Source of the DNA: Plectosphaerella cucumerina
Lineage: Eukaryota; Ascomycota; Sordariomycetes; Glomerellales; Plectosphaerellaceae
DNA: 64,000 nucleotides
Direction of reading: 5' to 3'
Assembly (NCBI GenBank): GCA_020746995.1
Contig: JAGPXD010000005.1
Location: 620,001 to 684,000 of the forward strand
Shown: positions 22,279 through 35,100 of the stretch, one piece after another
How the letters are laid out: every line of letters starts with the position of its first letter
Numbering within the stretch: the first letter of the stretch is position 1
Program-made: the position numbers and the translations under genes
The notes under the pieces: model-generated
Databases searched by the model: none
The model's input: only the letters and a program-made list of their open reading frames with translations
Told to the model about the DNA's origin: nothing

Positions 22279-23815
22279 GGCGTGTCGATTTCGAAGTACA
22301 CCTCAGCGTATGCGTGTATCGGCCGTAACGATGCCGAAAATGGACTGGTGGCCGAACGGGTGATGGAAATAGCAACACCTGCTTCTTCTCTTCTTTTTCA
22401 GCTGTGCAAAGAATGGACGAGATCGGAAACCTCTAGATGGAAAGCATGTGAAGAGCAAAAACGAAGAGAACGCAGAAAATGAGAGCGAGAAGCTGCTTGG
22501 ACGGAGACGGATGTCTACTAACACTTTCACCCACGCGCGTCAAGAGGGAAAGGAATTGATACTTATAATCCAAACTCATCCCTTGGGCTCAGGTCGTCCT
22601 GGGCGACTCTGCATCTCGGCCAACCGCCACCCGGGACGCGGGATGGCTCGCCGGACGACGAGGGTTGACATTCCGACCCGCGCGGCGGGCAAAAACACAA
22701 GTCGCACCGCGATGGTCCCTATCGCGACGTGATGTCTTGTTCCCCCAGGGAATGCACAGCGCAGCCATCAGCCTCGGGCGCTCATGTCCACCGAGCCTGG
22801 GCTGTCTCAGCCCTCCATGCCGCGGGGCGAGACACGGGCCGGCCTGGCTAGGGGCAATCTCTCACCAAGATGCAGGGCGAGACGAACCAGACAAATTTCG
22901 GGGGGGGAAATGTTTCTTTCCTTCTCCTATGGAGAAAAATGATAGGGACCGCCTCGTCGCCGCCGTTGGCCGGAAACCACTCCGCCGCCCGCGAGTCAAG
23001 CGGGCGATCCCATCGATGAAGATCCATACATGACGACCCGTCCGTCCATCTCATGTTTCCCTTTCCTCCGAAATCGCCACCGCGTCCGGAGTTCCAGTTC
23101 ATCCATACCACCGCTCCTTCCTTCCTGGACCCATGCACCGTCGACTGAGAGTCGAATGCATCGTCGTCGTACATCAGCTCGCCAAAAAGGGCGAGAGCTG
23201 GTCGATTATGTCCCTTGTCGGGCCCTCCTTGCATCCCGAGGCGCCGCTGCGGGAGGCCGAAGGGCCCGCCGTTCCGTACCGCCAAACGTTCTTCCGGAAG
23301 ATAGAGCGAGGACCCTGGGACGGCAAAAACAGGTAGAGAGAGTGAGAGTGAGAGTGTGAGAGGAAAAGGAGACGAGTGAAACATGCAAGAATGACCCTGA
23401 AACCCCACGATGCCGCCGCCGCCCCATGTACTTTCCCCCTCATGAATGTCTAAGATGGTTGTCCCCGTGAACGCCAGTAGGTTTTTTTTTCCTGAAAGCA
23501 ATCGGAAAGTCGTGCATGCGCCAGCCAGCGGGTCTGCTAGCTGGGCGCCAAAGGTGAAGGTTCGGGGGACGGTCTCGCTGCAAAATGCCAAGTAGCCGTG
23601 TTCTCGATCGTTATGGACAGAATTAAAGCCCGGCCGCTCGAGCTGAGGCTGAGCGCTCGAGCGCGCCAGGCAGGCTATTGTGGGCCGCCATACGCCGCCT
23701 CTGTTCGCTTGTGGCGAGAGGTCAAAGGCTGCTGAGGGGGCCTTGGGGGGCTTGGGGCCGATGTGGTGCGGGGTCTTGGTGCTTGGTCGGTGCTTTGGTC
23801 TCGGGCTCCGGGTCA
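22279..23815. other. intergenic with GA microsatellite
   Basis: Promoter of the small secretory protein and 3' flank of flbA. A GAGAGT/GA simple repeat lies at about 23333-23372. A 323-codon frame at 22848-23819 (-) includes that repeat and has no motif, so it is not called. Confidence 0.5.
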
Positions 23816-26178
23816 TCATTGGCGGTTCGATCGGCTCTGGCTGCGCTCGACGCCAGGCCGGGCGTTGGTGACGGCGTCGAAGTCGTAGTGCTTGAGGGTG
23901 TGCTCATACTTGGGGCTCCTCAGGAACTTGGGCACAGAGTCCTGTCACGGAATTGTCAGTAGGGTAGACCATGAAGTGGGGGTGGGTCCAACGTACGCTT
24001 GCCATCAGCTTGAAGACGGCGTTCTGGGCGTCCTCAAAGAGCGCCGTCACCTCCTGCAGCGTCTCGATCATGGCAACGTCCTGGCCGACGGCCTTTGTCA
24101 TCCGCGTCGCCAGGTTGTTGCGGAGCTGGTGGTCGATGTTCAGCTCACACGGGGATCCCGGCGCCAAGAAGGCGTTGTAGATGCCGTAGGCCTGGGCCAT
24201 GATCTCCTTGATGCTGTCCAGGGATGTCGAGCTCGGGTTCTTCTGCGCGGCGCGGATCGCCTGCTTGCAGCTGCGCACAAAGTCGTCGACGTCCAGGTAG
24301 AAGGACAGGTTCTCCTCGCAATGCGTCTCGCGGAGGTTCTCACGGAACAGGAGGCGGAGAGCGGCATCGTTGAGGATCTTATCCAGACGCTGCGTGTTGG
24401 AGTCCCTGGGGATCGTGTTGCGGGTGGCCGAGTTGGAGCCCTCGCTCTCCGAAGCGCGGCCGCGCGAGCTGATGCCGTTGATAACGTCACGGCCCTTTGC
24501 GGTGAGCTGGTAGACCGAGTTCTTGGTGGGCTGGAACAGGCTGTGGCTGGGGTATTGCGAGATGTGCGCGCGGTCGTGCACAACCGTCTCAATCAGGTCG
24601 TATTGCACAAACAGCGTGGCGAGATCCACAGTCTCCCGGCGGTCAACCGTCGTGCAGCAGTCCATGAGCCAGTCAACGGCGGCCTTGCCGGTGAATGTGT
24701 CGCGGAATGACTTGCCGTTGACCTTGCGGTCACTGGCCATCTTAACACCAGTGAGACCGTCCTTGTAGTCGTTGAGCGAGTCTGAGTCGGCCGATGAAAC
24801 GGTGGCCTTGACGTTGGGGCCGTTGGCACCGATAAACCGCCGGAAGACGACCTCGATGGTGCCGCGGTCGGTGATGAGCTTGTCCGTCTGGCTCTCCCTC
24901 TCGAGAATGACGAGCTGGGAGATGGAGTTGCCGATGATGTCGGCTATTTGCTTCTGCTGGATGCCGTTGCGGGCGCAGAAGCGGTCCAGGATGGTGATGC
25001 CCTTGCAGGTCAGCTGCCACACGGAGCCCTTCATGTTGTACACCTGCTGGTACTTTCCGTCCGCCGACTCAATGAACCTCGCCTCGAGGAAGCGCTGGCA
25101 GATGGACCGGGCCATGTCCTTAGCCATGGAGAAGGTCGTCGTTGTCGTCGTCGTCACGATGCGGGAGGGGTCCTTAGGATCCGGCATGCGATTCGACTGG
25201 GAGAACTTGAGGGAGCCGAGGTTGTTGATGGCATCCTCGGAGAGGAAGGTGTTTTCCACCCGTGTTAGCCGCACGCGGTGGGCGGACAGGGGTAGCAGGC
25301 TGACGATCAGGGTAGCGAAGAGGTCCTTGAAGTCCTGCGAGAGAGGGAGATGGTTAGCGACAAGTCGATCGTTGGAGAAATGCGGATGCACCAGGTCGCC
25401 TGCCTACCTTTGTAAATGGGCGGTCATCGTCCGTCATGCGGAGCAACCGCGAAGAGGTTTGGTGCATCTTGTTTTCGGAGCTGCTGGGCACACGAATAGG
25501 AAGTGGTCTCGTCGCGTCGGTCTCGCTGTAGGGCTGAGAGAAGGGGTCCAGCGACGTCTGGCTGCCTCGTCTGCTCCCGTGGGCGCTGAGGTGCGACTGG
25601 GAGGCGGGGGACTGGTTGTTGGAGCGCCGGAAGCGCGATTCTCGCTCAATGTCGGAAGGGCTCAGGGTGAACTCGCCCGACGACGCGAGGCGACTGAGGG
25701 CCGAATTCGAGGAACGCTGGCGGATGGACTGCTCCGAGGTCTGGCGGGTGGAGAGGGCGCTCTGGGTCTTATCCAAAGCGGCCGCTGCCAAGCCAAACAA
25801 GCCGCTGGAGCGTAGGCTCTTTCCGCTGATCGAGGTGGACCTGAGGTGGCCGATGGGACGGTAGCTGGGCGAAGGGTAGGTCGTCTGGCCTTGGTGAGAG
25901 AAGCCCTGGTGAGCGAAGGGGTCGGTCGTGGTCGTGGTCGTCGGCGGGAGTGCGGCGGCGGGGGGCGCTGCGAGGGCTGGCGACAGAGGGCTGTGAGTGG
26001 TGGTGGTGCTGGTGGCGCCGTGGTTGTGGAGGACGGCCGGGCTGGGGGAGGAGTTGCGGTAGCGAACAGGCTTCGTGGGCGTTGTGGTTGTGGTGGTGTT
26101 GTGGTTCGTAACGGGCGTCGGGGTTGACGACGGCGGATCGCGAACTGAGGAGCGTTTGGGCTGGGAGAGGGCGGCCAT
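23816..26178 (-). CDS. flbA: FlbA-type regulator of G-protein signalling (744 aa)
   Basis: RGS protein that speeds GTP hydrolysis on the Galpha subunit FadA/GNA-1; in Aspergillus, Magnaporthe (RGS1) and Cryphonectria it controls conidiation, growth and virulence. Exons 25408-26178, 23997-25334 and 23816-23941. The N-terminal 255 residues are Thr/Ser/Pro-rich and disordered. From 258 the conserved block DFKDLFATLIVSLLPL leads to the fungal DR/DEP-like region (MAKDMARSICQRFLEARF, about 325-420), a DEP domain (GKSFRDTFTGKAAVDWLMD, about 465-545) and the RGS box (about 573-720, RLDKILNDAALRLLFRENL to VPKFLRSPKYEHTLKHY). The last intron (GTACGT, CTACTGAC, ACAG) restores the conserved RGS end; without it the frame runs into unrelated residues. 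Start 26178 gives MAALSQPKRSS. The 5' side is an unusually long gene-free stretch. Confidence 0.93.
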
Positions 26179-29100
26179 CTGAGGAAAGAAGGAGAGGTCT
26201 CGGAGAAGGGTGGCAGCACGACGGGGCAGGCCGAATAAAAAGGGTAAGGGCAAAAAAGAGAAGGGACGGACGGGATGGGGACGGACAAGGCAAGACAAGA
26301 CAAGAAGAGACGGTGCTAGTGTAAAAGCTGCGGCCCTGCGGGTGTGGTGAGGAAGATGAGGTGGGCCCCGCGAGCTGGGATGGACGAGGTACATGGACGC
26401 TCCACCCGTACACCCGCAGCCGTGTGGTAGTTTTGCTGGGGCCTGCCCGGCCTGGGGGGGTAACCTCACGCTGGAAGGGGGGGTGCGGGCCTACCACTTT
26501 AGCGCATGTGGTCGCCCCCCTCCTCTCTCTCTGCCCCCCGGTGGTCGCCTGCAGTGGGAACCCTACCTCCAATTGCGGCCTGTACGGGTAGCGTGCGCAG
26601 ACCCTGGCCAGGTCGGCAATACCTGGACGAGCCACGAGAGGAAGTACCTAGCGGGGAGACAGGGGAGGACAGTGGGGGCACCTCCACCCGGACACCGTGA
26701 CTCCACTTCCTTGGCGTGCCTTCCCTGCCGTTTTCCACGCGCTTCAGAAGGTACTTCTGCGAGCCTGAGAGACCTGAAGCCCAGGCGGGCACCGACACCC
26801 AGGGCAGCAGCCTGGAGAGCAGAACTTCCAGGTTGAGAGAACTGCCCTGACTGACTGCCCACACCCCCTGTTGATGCAAGCCGAGGTGCCCTGACGTCTT
26901 TTTCAATTCGGGGGCGGCTTCATCATCAGGGCAGTTCGGTCAGTGCGTTCCAGTTGCTGCTCGTTTCTGCACTCTGCCCTCTGCCCATCGTCAGATTGTC
27001 TGTTCTCATCTGCATCACCCGTGGAGGCTCGCTGCAGACGGCCGACCCGGATTACAACCTCAGACCGTCACGTTACTCGCTCTCACAAACCAGGAAAAAA
27101 AGCCCGCCGTTCCATCACGGCCCACCAGACGTCCTCCACGTCCAGCGGTCTCGGAGTGGGCCACTGGTAATCCATCATCAATCCCATGATGACATTGTGC
27201 AAGGCGCTACCACCCTCCCGCTCCCCCCTCCTCGCCTCCTTCGCCCCTCCATCCCCGGGGGGGCTACACATATTGAAACGCACATATAGCAACCAGCGAT
27301 GGACCGGTCGTCAGGAAACAAAGGTCCGTCGTGAGAACTGCAGAGAAAACCCGATAAATGCCTCTCTCGCGTGCCCGGCGGTGTGGCCGCAGGTGGGTTT
27401 GCGTCGGGCCGTGGATGGGGACAAAACCCGCCGGGAACTGGTCTGCTCCAAACAGAACGCAATCCATCGTCAGTTCCGAGCGGGCGACCCCTTCAGGTGC
27501 CCCCATTGATGCGGCACATTCAGGGATGCAGGCCCCCTCCGCCAGAACTGAGAACTTCCAACAGAAAGCGGGCGCCCTACTGTATTTGCCGCCACGACCC
27601 CTGTTTACTGTACGAGAGCAGACACCCCTATCTCGCCATTGTCTCTCAACGGCAGCAGGGGTGGGCGGCGAGAGAAACGGAGGGGGGGGCGCGGGACCCG
27701 TACGACACGTGTACGAAGAAACAGCAATTCGGCAATCAACAGCCAGGGTCGTCAGACAGAAAGGTGGAGGAGGGGGTGCACGACTATCGTCAGCAACTTG
27801 ATGGAGATCGCCGCCCTTGCTCTGCTGATGATGGGAGACGGAGAAATCCACCCCCCTGGGGAATTTTGGGAGGGGAGAAAAAAGACAAAGGGAGATAGTC
27901 GCCGGGGGGGCAAGGCTTTCCTCCAGACACCGCCATTGCCGGCAATTGATTGATCGGCAAGTGTCAAGCGGTCAGTCGGGCTGCGGGCGAGGCGATGCCA
28001 GGAGTTCTCACCAGATCGACGTCTTGGCTTGCTGGGGGGGGCAGGGCGCAAGGCCACGCCAGCAAAGGAGGCGTGGGAGGAAGAAAAAGGAATCACATTT
28101 TCCCCCATCTGGATCAATGTCGCATCCGTTCTTGTCATTTCTCGCTTGGAATCCGGTTCGGCCGTGACGACGCGGAAAGGCCGAGATGTGTTCAGCCCGA
28201 ATGTGTCGTCGCCTGTCAAAAGTAAGTAGGGGGGCCCCCGGCGCCACCGGCAAGGAAAGAAAACAAGGGGCGCTGGGAGGGCATCGTGGTTTCTCGGCCG
28301 GTCTGCCATGTGTCTGGAAAAACGTGGGAAGTGGCTTTTTGCATTCCCCGGCATGCGACGCCATCACGGCCGGCCGGCATCAAGCAACACCTACATACAC
28401 GGCTTGTACGGCCGTACCTGGGTTTCCGGGCGTCAACACCGGTCGGCGTCCGGGTTCAGAGGACGGGCGGACGGAGGACCCCGGTGAATGAATTGACCGC
28501 ATCGGGTCGCAGTCTCCATCTCTTCCGAGGCCGGGGTGTGTTCCAGCCTTGTCACGGGCAAGGGGGCGTGATATCACCAAACTCCCCGTCTGTAGGATGG
28601 GAAACAACTTGTGAGGTGAGAGAGCGCGCGTGCTACGGACCTGCGAGGCGACGGAATGTGTACCTGCGCCTCCCATTCCGGTGGTATCGGGTACGGCGCA
28701 TGGCATTGGTTCCCAGGGCCGGAACTTGGACACGTGTGTGATGCAGTGCAAGCGCACCAGGACACCAGGGCACGCGGCCGGAGGCCAATGGGCGGCCCGT
28801 CTTCGCCCAGGAGAGTTCGTGAAGGGTCGGCCGGACCCCTGGCCAGGCGAGGCGACGAAGGAAGGGCATGCAGTGACGAACTGCAGTCATGACGTCCGAC
28901 CTGTCATCTTTCTCTGACCGCCCGCCGCCCGCCGCACCACCCCCCTTCTCAAGTTCCGCATCGTCACGCCGCCGCCGCGTGCACAGCAGGGAGCGGGCAT
29001 GGCACTATCACATTTTCGCGACGCCATGCTCCAGCGCCAGTCCAGTAAGCACCCTCCCCAGCGTGTCGGCGTTGGCTGCTGTTGGTCGTCGCCCAGCTAG

Positions 29101-32100
29101 TTTCCATTCCTGAAATCCGCGTGGCCGAGAAAGTCTGCACAAGGGCCGCGGCCCGGTGAGCGCGTGCACACTGGTACGACAAGTGCCGTACGAGGCTTGC
29201 TGGAACGATCGCCCGGCATGGCTCCCCCGCCGCCCGCGCCCCTTCCCTTGGACGACCCGTGGACTTGGGAGAGCGAGTGTCGGCCGGCGGGGGGCCGGTC
29301 GGTCGGCGGCTGAAGCGAGCGAAGCGAAATCTGCCAGATGCCGTGGCCGTGTCGAGAAGTACGGGGTTAGCGACTGCGACAGAAGGCGTACGGGAGCCGC
29401 TGAGCATGATGAAAAGGCCGTCGCGTCCCACGCCCGTGACGCTGAAAGGACCGCTCCTTGGCTCGCGCTCCGTCCAACTTACACCGAGGCATCATGTCCC
29501 AGACACGTTCGGGGCGGGCGCTTGCTGCTGAGCCGAGGGAAACTCTATTCCGCTGTTTTGACAGCCCATTCCGCAGGGGTCGGAGTCAAGCTCCCCCCAG
29601 GCATCCTTCGTCCGGTCGGTCGTCCAAGGGCAGTTGTTGCCGTTGGCTGGGGGCGTGGCACAGGTCGGTGGTTCGCCGGTTGCCGTCTCGCTTCGGGTAT
29701 GGATTCCCTGGGGAGGGACGACGCATGGCTGTTCTATTCCTGGGATCGATGACACGGATGATGCTGATACCGTGCTGTACCGCGCCGCAACCCGTGCATT
29801 GCTGCGAACAGGCCACGCGAGTGCAGATTCTGGAACAGGAGTGCTCGAATGAACAAGACAAGATGCGGATGATGATGCGTACTTTCTCAATCTCGCGATA
29901 ACAGCAACGTCCAGCCCCGCATCTGGTGCGCCGCATGCATCGTGTGGGGGAACGGCGGCCGATAGAGATGGGCTGACGTTGGGTTGGGCTTCAAAGCGTG
30001 AGTGGTGGTCGCAGGCCTCTTGGCAGTTGTTGGTTCGCGCTGTTGGGCTGGATGCGACAATTTACAGGGCAGAATGCCCTGAAATGATGGCTGGTAGGCG
30101 GTCGGCAGCGGTGCATTGAAACGGAACCTCTCAATTGCCCAGGCCGAGGTACCTGAGTGGCTGGGCATGTCCGCTTCGGGGTGTGGAGAGAAGACGGGCG
30201 GCAGAGAGGGGTGTAGGGGTGAGAAAGAGGGGGGTGGCATCCATGATGCAGGCGAAGCGTGCGAAAGGCGTGTAAAAAGCGTGGCCGCAACACCACATGG
30301 TGCTGGACTGCAGGTTGAAAAAGGAAGAATGGGCGTCGGGGCCGGGGTCTCACGCCTCGTGGACGGCCCCCAGCAGCCGGCCGAAAAGGGGTTAGGGCTG
30401 TCGCACCAAAGCAATTTGCACAGATCGGCGCGTGGCTGCAGGGATGCGGTCGCCGAGCCCCACGAGATTCGTGCCCCCTTCCGCTCCGCTGCTTCTAAGT
30501 TCCCTGCAAGCCATGCGGTGTCGGTCATGCTGTGTGACTGACTGCCTGCCCGACTGCCCGCCCAGCCCGCTTTCCCTGCCCGCAACCATCCATCGTTCCT
30601 TCCAAAAGTACCTGCCGGCTTGTACCCTGTCGCCCACAGTGCGGCCCCCCTCGAGCCCGCTATTCCCTCCAGCGCAGCTGCCCAACTATCGCACCACCTG
30701 CTGCGGGACTGTTTGGCAGGTGCAGTATTTTGGTAGGTACTATACGGCCCGTAGGTACGGAGGGCAAGAGCACTCCGGCGCGCGACTTCCCTGGCAGGGC
30801 TGTCACGCACGGCGCCCAATTGAGCTCCCGACGATCCTCTCGAACCAATCCAATGTCGTCCCATGCCATGATCCATCGCTGTCGATTGCGGCGATGCTTC
30901 CGCACCCTCGTGTCGCCAACGCGTGGCCGCTTGTTATGTCTCTGATACGCCGCCCAGCCCCCCTCTTCTCGGGCATTCATTCGTCTCTCGGAATTGACCA
31001 TGTCTCCCGGACTTCGGACAAGCACACGACCAACAGCAACAACAACATGCAAGCACCGACAAGTCCAAGCTGGCAGCAAAAGCACAAGCGAGCGCGCGGT
31101 TAGGATCTGACCGTCTCCTCCGCCGTCGACGACGTGACCTCCTATCTGACTGATTCGTCCAGGACCTGTCAGCCGCATCAAAGTGATCTGATTGACGGCT
31201 TGAAACCCCTAGACGCAATAAGGATTGGCGCATCCCATGTCGCTTCGGCACCGACAAGCGCCCCCGACTACCCGCGCAGCACCGGGAGTACTCCCCCAGG
31301 GCACCGTCTCGGCACCGTCCATCTCGGCTGTCGCTGGCTTGGGGGACGAGACAGCACACGCCAAATACCTTGACAGACAGGACAAGATGGGGCTGGGCAC
31401 CGGCTCGGGCACCCCCAAAACCAAGACCCCCAACGCCGACCCGACCGACCGCCTTTTGCACCATCCCAGCCGCTGCCGTTGCCAAGTTCCCGCAATGGGA
31501 CTGGAAGGGTTCACTCGGAGCTTAGTCGCCGTCCAGCATGAGGCCGGGGGCAGAGCTGACAATCACACACCACACACACGCACATCAGCTATCGCCCTGC
31601 TTATTCCCGAAAGCCACCCATGGTTGTGTTGCATCGATATCAAGCTTCACGTCTCGCAGACACAGAGGGCAGCGCCCTGTATCGACTGTTTCGGGCATAG
31701 CTCTCCTGAGACTCGTCCAATGTTGACAACAACCAAACTGCGTACCGAAGCCTCACTGAGATTTAGACACCCACCTGCTCGCTGCTTGGCTTGCTGCCGC
31801 CGGTGCCGCCACGGCATGGTCCCTGATCACCGGCTGGCGGGGGCTAGTCCGACGTTCGCCGTCCACGTCGCACTGTGTTCCCCCCCTTCCCCTCTCTGCT
31901 TGACTCTCCTGACTCCGCACACAAAGAGGGCACGTGGGAAAAGAGCCGGGATGGAGGTCCTCGGACGCTCCACTGCCTTGAAGAGCTTGGTGGCGCGCAC
32001 CCCCCCTGCCTCCGAGCACGCGTTCACACGCCAGAAGCCGTCGTCGTCGACCTCCTCGCGCTTGCAGGGCAGGGAGCAAGGATCCAAGGAGGAGATTGAG

Positions 32101-35100
32101 GAACCTTTGCACAGCCACCGTTTCGGATATGCTCGCCCTTTCTCCACCGCAAGCCAGACGCCAGCTTCCAGACTGACGACTATCGCCAGAGAACACGAGC
32201 GCCCGAGCCAGCAGGCGGCCCGCCATGAGGACCCAAGATTAAGATTATGCGGGACGACACGGCAAGTATCATCCCGGACACCACGATTGGCTTCTTCTAG
32301 AACGACTCGTGGAAGCGTTCACGAACCCTCCTGATCGCCGTCCACGGCGACGTACGGTAATGTCCCTCTCTTGGCAGGGCTACCCGGAGTTTTTCAAATA
32401 TGGCCCGCCCGCCCGCCCGCCTTTTGCTCGCGTGTCACAACTCACGACTCGCACCCCATTCTCCATCAGCCGTCGCAACTGATGGCGCGTCCGAACCGCT
32501 GGGACGATACATACCAAACGTTGCCCGGGCCACTCAAATTCATGCGTGGCCACCTCCACGGGACTGCGTCTGGAAACGGCATATTTGACAACGGGGGTAT
32601 CCCGGATCTTCGGCGTTTCCAGAAAAGAAATCATTTCTTCTCCTCCGAACCTCGCAGGGACCAGGCCATGGGCAGCAAGTTGCAAAGTCCCTTGAAAAGC
32701 ATTGCCTCTGGAAGACCTTGCCTGGATCTTCGGGGCAGTGGGTACTAGAGCGCTTCGGACGGGATTGCTTACGCACTGCGCACAAGAGGCTGCACAACTC
32801 GCGAGACCTTGAGGCCAGCTGGGCTGCATCCAGCCTTTCTGCGTGTCACAGCAGTCCGATCTCGCAAGTCCAGTTCTTCGGCGTCCCGTGTCCACGTGGT
32901 TTGGGCACACCGTTCCGTGATCGAATAAAGCGCCACTGCCGTCGTCGCATCCTTTGGCTAGGTACGACCATGCCCTTCGCGGGTTGATTGCTGGGTTTTC
33001 CTGCCGCCAGCCGCCTACGAACGCAGCACGCACACTGACTGGAATATCGGTAGACGCCCGGATGGGCCGATGATGATGTTTGATGACCTCAACGGCATTC
33101 ACAAACAGTTCAGCGACCCCTGTCCGTCGCATGGCAAAGAAGTCGAGCATCGATCGATGCGCCAGGGCGGATGCGGGACGGGAGGAGTTCGGCGAACCAG
33201 CCAACCACGAGCGCCCACGGACGAGAAGGACGAGCGGGTGCCCGCTGAAAGACCCCTGCTAAGTCACACCGGCGGGAAAGCCACGTGGTGAAGAGCAAGC
33301 CATCGCAGCCAGCCGTGCACGCCTTTATCGATCTACCATCTGCGACCTCGCGTGCTCTCGTAAGACATCCACTGCCCTGCGACAGACTCGGAAATTCCGA
33401 CGGATCCTGCGGAGGCAGACCGTCTTCCTCTCGCAAGCGGACAGGACGCCCTTGTTTGTTGAGAAGAGAGCGACCCCCTTCCTGCTGGAAGCAGCCGGCC
33501 GGCTATCCGCCCGGCCACTATCGAGCGGCATGTCTCACTGGGCCGGTCCCACAGGGCCCAGGCCACGAGGTGCGGCGGCCTTGACATTCCTCTGGGTGGG
33601 TAGGTTTCACATATGGCCTTTTTCCTTTCTCCTCCCGGTGCAAAACATTGACAAGCAGCCGACGAGGGGGGCATTCCTTCTTCCTTCGAGCCGAATATCG
33701 CTGATTGTTTGTTGTCAGAGTCATTTGGTCGTTCCGGGCCCACCCGCCATGACTAGACGGATGGATGACAGCCTGCCATCTCCATCCCAATCTTCCAGTG
33801 CCGCCGCAGATGGCCAGGCCTAGAAGTCGTCGACCCGCTATGGTTGCGACCCCTTATTGTCGCCCTTATTGTTGCCCGGTGTCGCCCGTCATCGGGACTG
33901 CTATCAATCGTCTCCAATCCCCGTGGAGAGTTGGGTCAGCCGGCACGTCAAGTTCCGCGCGATGGTGGCACCGCTGTCACCTTGGTATTTCCGTAGGCAA
34001 CGCCCGCTGCCCCTCTCTTGGGCCCCAGCCCTCGCCAAGACGACGCTCGTGAGACCTGCGTTTGCGGAGGTGCTGTCCACCGCCTTTTACAAAGTGGCCC
34101 CTCTCCGCGCAGCAGGTTAGCTCACAGGTGTCACACGGGTTGACCTGTCGCTGTCGACCCCGCCCCAGGACCGCCGTCGCTAGAACTGTTGGGGTCGGCG
34201 GAAGTCCTCGCTGCAAAGCTCACGTCATCTGGCGGATGGATGCGCCTGGAGCACCAGTTCGTGACCAGGGTTCTCCTATCCGCGTATTTACCCTCAGGAT
34301 CTAGGAAACAAACGGCTTTGCTGGCAAGGCTGAGCTGTTTGGGGGCCCAGTATTTCCCGAGCCTGGCCTGACTCGGTAGCCTGATGATGACGACCTCGAC
34401 GGACGTTGACGACACCCTACTATTAAAAGCACATTGGGACCGGTGTGATGGACACCCTTTAGCCAACGACGCGGCAGCTCAACCAACGCAGTGGTGCATC
34501 GGCCTTATATCCGGCTCTGAAGATAGACGCCGCCAAAACTCACTTCCCGAGCTGCAGAAATCGGTCCGGGGATGTTGGCGACACATGGCGTCGCCCAACT
34601 TTCACACTCAGGGTCTGGAATCCGGGTCAAACTGCATGTCGAGTTTCGTCACTCTCATATGCTGCTAGCTCGGCGGGCCCCAGACTTTTCCGTTGATCCG
34701 TCTTATAGCGAGAGATGTAGTTGCGTTTCTGGCTTGACTATTCGCCGCAGAGTGTGGTGAGGACCAGACTAACAGGAGAAATAGGCCTTGACCGCGCCAA
34801 AGCGCTGAAACAACCTGTCTGCAGGGGCAAGCATGGCGCATATCAAAGACGTGGGTTTACCAGAATACGCATCGAGCGTGAAACTTTCCTGTCCTACCGT
34901 CTGCGCCCGTGAGACTATCCTTGGACACACATGGCAGTATGGACAGCGTACAGCCTGGACTTGGGCCGTGATGGTGTTCCAGCTGGAAGATTCCGACCAC
35001 GTCGATGACGCTTCGTGTCGCCAGTGGGCCACATTCATATCGACGGACGGGTGCCAGCAGAGAGTAACTTCCGGCCGACAAAGTTTGGCACGTCTGATGC

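Noticed and set aside
22848..23819. 323-codon open frame on the minus strand downstream of flbA
   Set aside because: Runs through the GA microsatellite (LTLSLSLSLPVF) and has no recognisable domain.
24140..24592. Open frames within flbA on the same and opposite strands
   Set aside because: Alternative frames of the RGS coding sequence; the flbA frame is supported by RGS and DEP motifs.
29887..30876. 329-codon open frame on the minus strand
   Set aside because: No motif; composition does not resemble the verified genes nearby.
31225..32334. 369-codon open frame on the plus strand in the gene-poor region
   Set aside because: Low-complexity, no domain, competing antisense frames; no splice-consistent neighbours.
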